NCBI GenBank assembly: GCA_031404155.1
Contig: JANNGZ010000073.1
Coordinates: 1 to 9,019, forward strand
Origin: JANNGZ01 sp031404155
GTDB taxonomy: Bacteria; Pseudomonadota; Gammaproteobacteria; Burkholderiales; Burkholderiaceae_C
Length of the DNA: 9,019 nt
Direction: 5' to 3'
Position 1 is the first letter of the stretch; every line of letters begins with the position of its first letter. Shown here one piece after another: positions 1-5,655 of this stretch. Below the pieces are notes generated by a model. It did no database searches and was not told the origin of the DNA. It was given only the letters and a program-made list of their open reading frames with translations. Made by a program: the position numbers and the translations under genes.

Positions 1-1
1 C

Positions 2-1288
2 GCGCCGGCCACCGAAATTGCCGAGCGCGGTTATGCGGTGCCGGTGGTGGTGCAGCAGAAATGGGTGCTTGCCTCGCAGGTGGCCGAGCTGGTGTCGCAG
101 CCGGGCTATGCACAAACCTTCCTGCCCAAGGGCCGGCCGCCCGAGGTGGCCGAACGCTTCACGATGCCGCACGCGGCGCGGGCGCTGAAGCTGATCGGCG
201 CGAGCCGGGGCGAGGCGTTCTACCGCGGCGAGATCGCCAGCGCGATTGCGGCCCACGCGCGTGAACATGGCGGCGCGATGACCGCGGCCGATCTCGCCGC
301 CTACCGGCCCGAATGGGTCGAGCCGCTGGCCCAGGACTACCGCGGCCACACGCTGCACGAGATACCGCCCAACGGCCAGGGCATCGCGGCGCAGATGGCG
401 CTGGGCATGCTCGCGCATTTCGACATCGCATCGATGGAGGTCGACAGCGCGCAATGCCAGCACCTGCAAATCGAGGCGATGAAGCTGGCGTTCGCCGACA
501 CCTACCAGCACGCCGCCGAACTCAGCGCGATGCGGGTCACGCCGGCGCAGCTGCTCGACCCCGGCTACCTGGCGCAGCGCGCCAAGCTGATTGACCCGAA
601 GCGGGCGCAGGTCTTCGATGCCGGCAACCCGGCGGGCTTTTGGAGGAGGGGCGGCACGATCTATCTGACCACCGCCGACGAGAGCGGGATGATGGTCAGC
701 TTCATCCAAAGCAACTACATGGGCTTCGGCTCCGGCGTGGTCGAACCCCACTTCGGCATCAGCCTGCAAAACCGCGGCCACGGCTTCAGCCTCGATGCCG
801 AGAGCCCGAATGTCGTGATGCCGGGCAAGCGGCCGTTCCACACCATCATCCCGGCCTTCCTGAGCAAGCCGAAGGCCCACCCGATCCCCTCGACGGGGGA
901 GGGTCAGGGAGGGGGTGCAACGGCTGGGGTAGCCATCGGCCCGGACATCGAACCCGTCATGAGCTTCGGCGTCATGGGCGGCAACATGCAGCCGCAAGGC
1001 CACCTGCAAACCCTGGTGCGCATGCTCGACCACCAGCAGAACCCGCAGGCCGCTTGTGACGCGCCGCGCTGGCGCTTCAACGAAGGTCTTTCGATCAGCG
1101 CGGAAGCGGCGATGCCCGCAGCCACGGTCGCCGGCCTGCTGGAGCGTGGCCACAAGCTCGAGGTCGTGAACGACAGCTACATGGACTTCGGTGCCGGCCA
1201 GTTCATCTGGCGGCTCGGCGACCCGCGGGTTGAGGGTTATGTGGCGGCGAGCGACCCGCGGCGCGACGGCGCGGCCGTTGGCTACTGA
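2..1288 (+). CDS. Gamma-glutamyltransferase-family protein (YwrD-like), 5' end missing
   Basis: This is the C-terminal 428 residues of an N-terminal-nucleophile hydrolase of the gamma-glutamyltransferase family. The frame is open from base 2, and the family is usually 530-580 residues, so roughly 110-150 residues lie off the left edge. Such proteins self-cleave before a threonine that becomes the nucleophile of the small subunit. Here that Thr is at 656-658 in GGTIYLTTAD, matching TTHYSVVD of E. coli Ggt. Further family blocks are SFIQSNYMGFGSG, NRGHGFSLD, KRPFHTIIPAF and SFGVMGGNMQPQGH. The last two resemble the YwrD/acylase-like branch, not classical Ggt: the Ser-Ser pair that holds the gamma-glutamyl carboxylate is His-Thr here. 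Substrate is therefore uncertain; glutathione or another gamma-glutamyl or acyl-amide is possible. An extra stretch of about 27 residues sits between FLSK and EPVMSFG. Family assignment is secure, exact activity is not. Confidence 0.93.
   Translation, partial: APATEIAERGYAVPVVVQQKWVLASQVAELVSQPGYAQTFLPKGRPPEVAERFTMPHAARALKLIGASRGEAFYRGEIASAIAAHAREHGGAMTAADLAAYRPEWVEPLAQDYRGHTLHEIPPNGQGIAAQMALGMLAHFDIASMEVDSAQCQHLQIEAMKLAFADTYQHAAELSAMRVTPAQLLDPGYLAQRAKLIDPKRAQVFDAGNPAGFWRRGGTIYLTTADESGMMVSFIQSNYMGFGSGVVEPHFGISLQNRGHGFSLDAESPNVVMPGKRPFHTIIPAFLSKPKAHPIPSTGEGQGGGATAGVAIGPDIEPVMSFGVMGGNMQPQGHLQTLVRMLDHQQNPQAACDAPRWRFNEGLSISAEAAMPAATVAGLLERGHKLEVVNDSYMDFGAGQFIWRLGDPRVEGYVAASDPRRDGAAVGY
869..949 (+). 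repeat. Low-complexity C/G-rich insertion inside the GGT-family gene
   Basis: Homologues normally run from the beta-strand ending IIPAFL(S/T)K through a short Asp-Gly turn directly into PVMSFGVMGG. Here about 27 codons intervene, rich in Pro, Gly, Ala and Thr. The DNA has a small hairpin (TCCCC at 885-889 pairing with GGGGA at 896-900) followed by purine-rich GGGAGGG-type runs. The composition is unlike the flanking gene and resembles short palindromic intergenic repeats of GC-rich proteobacteria. The reading frame is kept. Boundaries are approximate and that it is a mobile repeat is inferred. Confidence 0.55.
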
Positions 1289-1290
1289 GC

Positions 1291-1329
1291 ACCCCCAGGA
1301 GTGACTTCGTCACTACCGCCCCCAGGGGT
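1291..1329 (+). repeat. C/G-rich intergenic repeat element with hairpin, copy 1
   Basis: Directly after the GGT-family stop the order is CCCCCAG (1292-1298), CTTCGT (1305-1310), GCCCCC (1318-1323) and AGGGG (1324-1328). AGTGAC (1300-1305) pairs with GTCACT (1309-1314) around a 3-nt loop. The same ordered blocks occur on the minus strand in the ileS-lspA spacer. The hairpin could end or stabilise the upstream transcript, but no T-run follows, so a classical intrinsic terminator is not supported. Confidence 0.6.
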
Positions 1330-1337
1330 CAAGCGAA

Positions 1338-1454
1338 GTGGTGAAGCCCCATTTGCTTCATGACGTGGTGATCGGCATCCACAGCTCGGTGAGCTTTGCC
1401 GACGACTCGCGGCACTGGATGCTTGAGCGCCGGCCGGCCGCGGACCGCGCATGA
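1338..1454 (+). pseudogene. Short coding-like fragment overlapping the transporter start
   Basis: A 38-codon frame with possible GTG starts at 1338 or 1341 ends in a TGA that overlaps the ATG of the EamA gene (ATGA). From about 1365 onward nearly every codon ends in G or C, as in the real genes here, while the preceding bases lack this bias and merge into the repeat element. The visible peptide includes VVIGIHSSVSFADDSRHW and a basic tail; I do not recognise a family. It may be the C-terminal remnant of a gene whose front was lost, a small translationally coupled protein, or chance. I lean towards a remnant. Confidence 0.3.
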
Positions 1455-2335
1455 CCGCCACGCCCTGGCCGGGCCTGCTCTTCGCGGCCGGCGGCGCCGT
1501 CGCGTTTTCGGGCAAGGCGATCATCATCAAGCTCGCCTACCGCTACGGCGTGGACGCGGTGACGCTGCTCGCGCTGCGCATGCTCTTCGCATTGCCGATG
1601 TTCGTGGCCTTGGCCTGGTGGGCCGGGCGCGGCAAGCCGGCGCTGGACCTGCGCGACAAACTCGCGGTGCTCGGCCTGGGCTTCTGCGGTTACTACCTGG
1701 CGAGCACGCTGGACTTTCTGGGCCTGGCCTATATCAGCGCGAGCCTGGAGCGGCTGATCCTGTACCTCAACCCGACGATCGTGCTCCTGCTCGGCGCCTT
1801 CATGCTCGCGCGCCCGATCCGCGCGCGCCAGTTGGCCGCGCTCTCGGTGAGCTACCTCGGCGCGCTGGTGGTGTTCGGCCAGGAGTTGAGCTTCGAAGGC
1901 GGCCAGGTGGCGCTCGGTGCCGCGCTGGTGTTCGGCAGTGCGCTGTTCTACGCGGTGTACCTGCTCTACAGCGGCGAGGTGCTCAAGCGGGTTGGCTCGC
2001 TGCGCCTCACCGGCCTGGCCACCTCGGTGGCCTGTGTGTTGTGCATCTTGCAGTTCGTGCTGCTGCGCCCGCCCGGCAGCGCCTTTGCGGTTGCTCCAGA
2101 GGTGCTGTGGCTGTCGCTGCTCAACGCCACTGCCTGCACCTTCGCGCCGGTGTTGATGACGATGCTGGCCATCGAACGTGTCGGTCCCGCCGTCACGTCT
2201 CAGACCGGCATGGTCGGCCCGATGAGCACCATCGTGATGGGCGTGCTGATCCTCGGTGAGCCCTTCACCGGCTGGGTGGCGTTGGGCACATCGCTGGTGC
2301 TGCTCGGGGTGTGGCTGCTGGCGCGTTCGCGCTGA
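1451..2335 (+). CDS. EamA-family (drug/metabolite transporter superfamily) permease
   Basis: This 294-residue integral inner-membrane protein has the two tandem EamA domains (about residues 8-142 and 153-290), together about ten hydrophobic segments, which is the usual length and layout of the family. Typical features include SASLERLILYLNPTIVLLLGAFML closing the first half and the LGEPFTGWVALGTSLVLLGV block closing the second. EamA permeases export or exchange amino acids, metabolites or drugs; the substrate cannot be read from sequence. The ATG at 1451 is chosen because it precedes the first helix closely and overlaps the stop of the short upstream frame; no Shine-Dalgarno motif is visible, so translation may be coupled to upstream reading. 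A hairpin lies 4 nt past the stop. It is distinct from the second EamA gene further along the window. Confidence 0.92.
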   Translation: MTATPWPGLLFAAGGAVAFSGKAIIIKLAYRYGVDAVTLLALRMLFALPMFVALAWWAGRGKPALDLRDKLAVLGLGFCGYYLASTLDFLGLAYISASLERLILYLNPTIVLLLGAFMLARPIRARQLAALSVSYLGALVVFGQELSFEGGQVALGAALVFGSALFYAVYLLYSGEVLKRVGSLRLTGLATSVACVLCILQFVLLRPPGSAFAVAPEVLWLSLLNATACTFAPVLMTMLAIERVGPAVTSQTGMVGPMSTIVMGVLILGEPFTGWVALGTSLVLLGVWLLARSR

Positions 2336-2338
2336 CAC

Positions 2339-2355
2339 GCGGCCGGCCTGGCCGC
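2339..2355 (+). terminator. GC hairpin just after the EamA gene, possible terminator
   Basis: GCGGCC (2339-2344) pairs with GGCCGC (2350-2355) around a 5-nt loop, beginning 4 nt after the transporter stop codon. No T-run follows, so intrinsic termination is uncertain; it could instead protect the 3' end of the transcript. Confidence 0.35.
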
Positions 2356-2430
2356 CGCGCTGTCGCCGGCACGCTTGCGTTTCTCATCTGAGTGGTGGCA
2401 GTGCGCGCGCCGGGGCGGATGACCCAACGC

Positions 2431-2439
2431 TGCTACGCT
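2431..2439 (+). promoter_or_regulatory. Possible extended -10 promoter for the SDR gene
   Basis: TGCTACGCT fits an extended -10 form (TGn then a hexamer sharing first T, A and last T with TATAAT) and lies 33 nt before the SDR start codon. No good -35 hexamer is visible at the expected distance. The rest of the 137-bp gap holds the hairpin above and nothing else I can identify. Confidence 0.25.
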
Positions 2440-2472
2440 GCGCCCTCTTCGCCACTCGAAAACCGCAACACC

Positions 2473-3261
2473 ATGGACCTCGGTATCAACGGCAAATGGG
2501 CGCTGGTATGCGCCGCGAGCAAGGGCCTCGGCAAGGGCTGCGCGGTGGCGCTGGCTCGTGAAGGGGTGAACCTGACGATCACCGCGCGCGGCAACGACGC
2601 GCTGCAGGCCACCGCGGCGGAAATACGCGTGCTCGCGCCGGGGGTGGAGGTGCGCGCCATCGCCGGCGACATCACCACGCCCGAAGGCCGCGCGGCGGCA
2701 CTCGCCGCCTGCCCGCAGGTGGACATCCTGGTCAACAACGCGGGCGGCCCGCCGCCGGGCGATTTCCGCGACTGGGACCGCGAGGCCTGGATCAAGGCGG
2801 TGGACGCCAACATGCTGACCCCGATCGAATTGATTCGCGCCACGGTGGACGCGATGGCCGCGCGAGGCTTCGGCCGCATCGTCAACATCACCTCGTCGTC
2901 GGTGAAGGCGCCGATCGATTTTCTCGGCCTCTCCAACGGGGCGCGCTCCGGGCTCACCGGCTTCGTGGCCGGCACCGCACGCCAGCCCAAGTTGGCCGAG
3001 CGCAACGTGACGATCAACAATCTGCTGCCCGGCAGCTTCGACACCGACCGCCTGCGCGCCGGCTTCGGCAGCGTGGCCGCCAAGTCCGGCCAGAGCCTGG
3101 ACGCGGTGATGGACGCGCGGCGCAAGACGGTACCCGCGCGGCGCTTCGGCACGCCGGAAGAATTCGGTGCGGTCTGCGCCTTCCTGTGCAGCGTGCAGGC
3201 GGGCTACATGAACGGGCAGAACGTGTTGCTGGATGGCGGCGCGTTTCCGGGGACGTTTTAG
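2473..3261 (+). CDS. SDR-family oxidoreductase, 3-oxoacyl-ACP-reductase-like with atypical active site
   Basis: A 262-residue short-chain dehydrogenase/reductase with a Rossmann fold. The cofactor loop is AASKGLGKG (residues 14-22) in place of classic TGxxxGxG, and the NNAGG motif at 88-92, Asn113 and Ser141 region (NITSSS) are in place. At the position of the catalytic YxxxK the protein reads SNGAR (154-158), 13 residues after Ser141, so Tyr is Ser and Lys is Arg. The C-terminal PARRFGTPEEFGAVCAFLCS and GQNVLLDGG blocks are typical. This matches a known SDR subgroup resembling beta-ketoacyl reductases but with imperfect cofactor and catalytic motifs; its reaction is unknown and it may not catalyse standard hydride transfer. 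The ATG at 2473 is chosen because the Rossmann beta-strand begins right after it; an upstream extension would add unrelated residues. Confidence 0.92.
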   Translation: MDLGINGKWALVCAASKGLGKGCAVALAREGVNLTITARGNDALQATAAEIRVLAPGVEVRAIAGDITTPEGRAAALAACPQVDILVNNAGGPPPGDFRDWDREAWIKAVDANMLTPIELIRATVDAMAARGFGRIVNITSSSVKAPIDFLGLSNGARSGLTGFVAGTARQPKLAERNVTINNLLPGSFDTDRLRAGFGSVAAKSGQSLDAVMDARRKTVPARRFGTPEEFGAVCAFLCSVQAGYMNGQNVLLDGGAFPGTF

Positions 3262-3276
3262 TGGTCTGCGCTGGCG

Positions 3277-3645
3277 ATGCCACCGGCCTTCATCGCCGAC
3301 GCGCTGCTGATCTTCCACGCCGCGTTCGTCGCCTGGGCTGCGTTGGGCGGGCTGCTGGTGCTGCGGTGGCGCTGGCTCGCCACGCTGCACCTGCCCGCAC
3401 TGGCCTGGGCGGTGTGGATCGAAGCCAGCGGCGGCATCTGCCCGCTCACGCCGCTGGAGATGCGCTGGCGCGCGGCGGCGGGGCAGGCGGTGGACACCAC
3501 GCAGAGCTTCGTCGAGCGGCATGTGATGTGGTGGCTCTACCCCGACGGCCTGACCCGCGACACGCAGTGGCTGCTCGCGGCCTTGCTGCTCGCCGGCAAC
3601 CTGCTGATCTACGCCGCGGCCTGGCGGCGCTGGCGCGTGCGCTGA
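3277..3645 (+). CDS. DUF2784 family small membrane protein
   Basis: This 122-residue protein has an N-terminal hydrophobic helix (about 5-28), a second near 35-52 and a C-terminal one near 96-116. Between them lie the hallmarks of DUF2784: the ICPLTPLE block (54-61), FVERH (78-82) and a YPDGLTRDTQ segment leading into the last helix. The function of the family is unknown; it is expected in the inner membrane. It starts 15 nt after the SDR stop on the same strand, so the two are probably cotranscribed, though no strong ribosome site is visible. Its stop is 7 nt from the stop of the convergent EamA gene, leaving no room for a separate terminator; the two transcripts probably overlap at their 3' ends. 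Confidence 0.88.
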   Translation: MPPAFIADALLIFHAAFVAWAALGGLLVLRWRWLATLHLPALAWAVWIEASGGICPLTPLEMRWRAAAGQAVDTTQSFVERHVMWWLYPDGLTRDTQWLLAALLLAGNLLIYAAAWRRWRVR

Positions 3646-3652
3646 CGTGGCT

Positions 3653-4600
3653 TCAGCGCTTTGGCGTCGCCGGCGACGATGCCCCGGCCGACGACACCAG
3701 GATGCCCGCCACGATGAGCGCAAACGCGAGACCGTGGAACAGGCGCGGCGCCTCGCCGAGCAGCAGCGCCGACAGGCTCGCGGCGAACACCGGGGTCAGG
3801 TTGCTGAAGAAGGCGGCGAGTGCCGGGCCGCCGCGCTCTAGCCCCAAGCCCCAGCAGCGGTAGGCGATCAGGCTCGGACCCACCGCCACATAGAGCAGCG
3901 CGGCGGCAACGCCCCAGCTCCAATGGATTTGGGCATTCGGCATCACGATCACCTCGGCCACGGCCGCGCCGCCCGCGCCGACGAGGCCGAAGAGGATTTG
4001 CACGAAGAGGAATGCGGCCCAGTCCCAGCGTGGGCGCGCATCACCGCGCATCGACGGCGGCGGGCGCGCCAGCATCCAGCTGTAGAAGGCCCAGGCGATG
4101 ATCGCCACCAGCACGTAGAGGTCGCCCGCCACCAGCTGCACCTGGGCCAATGCGGAGACCTCTCCGCGTGCCACCACCACCAGCACACCGGCCAGCGACA
4201 GGACCGCACCCGCGAACTGCCGCCGCGTCACCCGCACGCCGTAGAACAGCGCGCCCACGCCGAGCATCCACACCGGCATGCTGGAGGCGATCAAGGTCAC
4301 GTTCAGCGGCGTGGAGGTCACCAGCGCCAGGTACTGCATCGCGTTGTAGGTGCCCACGCCGAGCAGGCCGAGCAGCAGCAGGTGGCGCCAGCGTTGAGCA
4401 ATCGCGGCGCGGTGTTCGGCGCGGGCCAGCACGCTCCATGCCAGTGGCGCGAGCAGCAGCGCCGCGATCAGCCAGCGCAGCGCGTTCAGCGTCAGCGGGG
4501 GCACCTGGCCGACGAGCAGGCGCCCGACCACCGCGTTGCCGGCCCACAGCAGCGGCGGCAGCGTCATCAACAGGGCGGTGCGGGCGCTGATGCGGCTCAT
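3653..4600 (-). CDS. EamA-family (drug/metabolite transporter superfamily) permease
   Basis: This 315-residue inner-membrane protein has about ten hydrophobic helices in two EamA repeats. The first half shows PPLLWAGNAVVGRLL and LNALRWLIAALLLAPLAW, then STPLNVTLIASSMPVWMLGVGA. The second half ends with NLTPVFAASLSALLLGE followed by a last helix and a short polar tail, as in YdcZ/RhaT-like DMT exporters. The substrate cannot be inferred. I chose the ATG at 4600, which gives the usual short N-terminus; an in-frame TTG five codons upstream is possible but would leave only 1 nt after the preceding gene's stop. It is the last gene of a three-gene minus-strand run (16 nt after the YdeI-like gene). 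It shares family but little obvious sequence with the plus-strand EamA protein, so they are not a recent duplication. Confidence 0.91.
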   Translation of the reverse strand: MSRISARTALLMTLPPLLWAGNAVVGRLLVGQVPPLTLNALRWLIAALLLAPLAWSVLARAEHRAAIAQRWRHLLLLGLLGVGTYNAMQYLALVTSTPLNVTLIASSMPVWMLGVGALFYGVRVTRRQFAGAVLSLAGVLVVVARGEVSALAQVQLVAGDLYVLVAIIAWAFYSWMLARPPPSMRGDARPRWDWAAFLFVQILFGLVGAGGAAVAEVIVMPNAQIHWSWGVAAALLYVAVGPSLIAYRCWGLGLERGGPALAAFFSNLTPVFAASLSALLLGEAPRLFHGLAFALIVAGILVSSAGASSPATPKR

Positions 4601-4616
4601 CGTCGTGGCGATCAAA

Positions 4617-5189
4617 TCAAGGGCGTGAAAAGGCGGCGATGCGCTGCCTGCGTTGGCAATGTTCGATCAGCTGCGCCAAGCGGCGCTGGCGTGTGGCCTC
4701 CTGCTTGGCGCTCACCACCCACCAGACCACGGCCTTTTTGTACGACGCGGGGCAAGCGTGGAGGTACTGCCAAGCCGCGAGCTCGGCGCGCAAGAGCTTG
4801 GCGTACACGGGTGGCAGCTCCACGCTGCGCTGCTCGTACGAATAGACGCCGACCCTGTTCTCGCGCCGCGCTTCGTACGCGGCCAGGCCGCTCGCCAACA
4901 TGCGGCCCGCGTCGAGCAGCGCCTGCGCCCGCACGATGTTCACCGCGCTCCAGGTGCTGACCGGCTTGCGCGGCGTGAAGCGGATCGTGTAGCGGCTGTC
5001 GTCCAGGCGCTTGCGCACACCATCGATCCAGCCCACGCACAAGGCCTCGTCCACCGACTCGGGCCAGCCGATGCTCGGCTCGCCGCTGGCTACCTTGTGC
5101 AAGCCGACCAGCAACTCGGTGGCACTCTGGTGATGGCGCATGAACCAGCGCCGCATTTCGGCGGCGGAGCGAAAGTAGGTCGGCTCCAT
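4617..5189 (-). CDS. YdeI/OmpD-associated family protein
   Basis: A 190-residue cytosolic protein matching the YdeI/OmpD-associated family end to end, also called bacteriocin-protection family by homology. Recognisable blocks are PTYFRSAAEMRRWF near the start, ATELLVGLHK, WPESVDEALCVGWIDGVRK (42-60), YTIRFTPRKP (67-76), STWSAVNI, and SYKKAVVWWVVSAKQEATR (149-167). The biochemical role is not established; E. coli YdeI has been linked to stress and antimicrobial-peptide phenotypes, which I would not transfer here. ATG at 5189 is chosen because family similarity begins immediately after it; the frame stays open upstream but only as a shadow of the DUF2007 gene. It lies 26 nt after the DUF2007 stop and 16 nt before the EamA start, so operon membership is likely. 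Confidence 0.92.
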   Translation of the reverse strand: MEPTYFRSAAEMRRWFMRHHQSATELLVGLHKVASGEPSIGWPESVDEALCVGWIDGVRKRLDDSRYTIRFTPRKPVSTWSAVNIVRAQALLDAGRMLASGLAAYEARRENRVGVYSYEQRSVELPPVYAKLLRAELAAWQYLHACPASYKKAVVWWVVSAKQEATRQRRLAQLIEHCQRRQRIAAFSRP

Positions 5190-5215
5190 CGGCTCTGTTG
5201 AATTCCAGCTTGAGT

Positions 5216-5521
5216 TCAGGCCGGCATTGCCGCACCGCAGTTCCAGCATTGTTCGAACGGCCCGTCGATCCACTCCTGGCAGCCGGGGCAGGTCCATTGT
5301 CGCCACGCCGGGCGCGCCAGTTCGCGCAGCAGCGTCAGCGCGGCGGCATGCTGGTCGTCGTCGAGCACCCAGATCTCGGGCAGCGACTGGTCGGGCGGAA
5401 TCTCGCCCGCGATGCTGCTCGCGAAGGCCCGTTGCACGCTGGTGGCGATGCCGCCCTGGCTGAGCATGTCGGCCCACAGCGTGGCCAGGGCAAGGTTCGG
5501 TGCGGTGCTCAGACGGCGCAT
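5216..5521 (-). CDS. DUF2007 domain protein with C-terminal zinc ribbon
   Basis: This 101-residue protein starts MRRLSTAPNLALATLWADML, the typical opening of the DUF2007 (putative prokaryotic signal-transducing protein) fold, related to ferredoxin-like PII-type domains, and continues through the PEIWVLDDDQHAAAL block to about residue 68. The tail carries CPGC (78-81) and CWNC (92-95), a four-cysteine zinc ribbon. The combination suggests a small regulatory or chaperone-like protein that binds a partner; no specific role is known to me. It is the first gene of the minus-strand run and faces the quinone oxidoreductase across a 134-bp gap that should hold promoters for both. No Shine-Dalgarno motif stands before the ATG. 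Confidence 0.87.
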   Translation of the reverse strand: MRRLSTAPNLALATLWADMLSQGGIATSVQRAFASSIAGEIPPDQSLPEIWVLDDDQHAAALTLLRELARPAWRQWTCPGCQEWIDGPFEQCWNCGAAMPA

Positions 5522-5655
5522 GGGGGCACGAGATGACGGTTATCGGCAGGGGCCACAAAAGGCTGGCACGATACCCGACCGGCCCGAGCCGCCTGGCCTG
5601 TCTTGCTCGCCAGCTTCAGTTGCCCTTCTCGTTTGCAAACCTACGGAGACACCGC
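5522..5655. promoter_or_regulatory. Divergent intergenic region between DUF2007 and quinone reductase genes
   Basis: This 134-bp gap separates head-to-head genes and must contain both promoters unless they lie in the coding regions. I cannot identify a convincing -35/-10 pair on either strand. The best candidate for the plus strand is TGGCACGAT (5564-5572), an extended -10-like sequence without a clear -35. A perfect 10-bp palindrome, GTTTGCAAAC (5631-5640), sits just before the ribosome site of the downstream gene and could be an operator. Confidence 0.4.
5645..5649 (+). promoter_or_regulatory. Ribosome binding site of the quinone oxidoreductase
   Basis: GGAGA lies 6 nt before the ATG at 5656. 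It decides the start of this gene against an in-frame upstream extension, and is the clearest Shine-Dalgarno motif in the window. Confidence 0.75.

Noticed and set aside
1358..2338. 326-codon minus-strand open frame opposite the first EamA gene
   Set aside because: Its product is a low-complexity Gln/Arg/His/Ala-rich string with no recognisable fold, as expected for the antisense of a GC-rich gene; the plus-strand EamA protein is clear.
2200..3723. 507-codon minus-strand open frame
   Set aside because: It spans the antisense of three real genes and their gaps and gives an Arg/His/Gln-rich product with no domain; a GC-bias artefact.
3923..4960. 345-codon plus-strand frame opposite the second EamA and YdeI-like genes
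   Set aside because: His/Gln/Arg-rich antisense shadow crossing two well-supported genes.
5190..5558. N-terminal extension of the YdeI-like protein
   Set aside because: The frame is open but overlaps the DUF2007 gene in another phase; the extra residues are unlike the family, whose similarity starts at 5189.
5564..5580. Sigma-54-like promoter beginning TGGCACG
   Set aside because: The -24-like half is present, but the required GC/TTGC-type -12 element is not at the right spacing.
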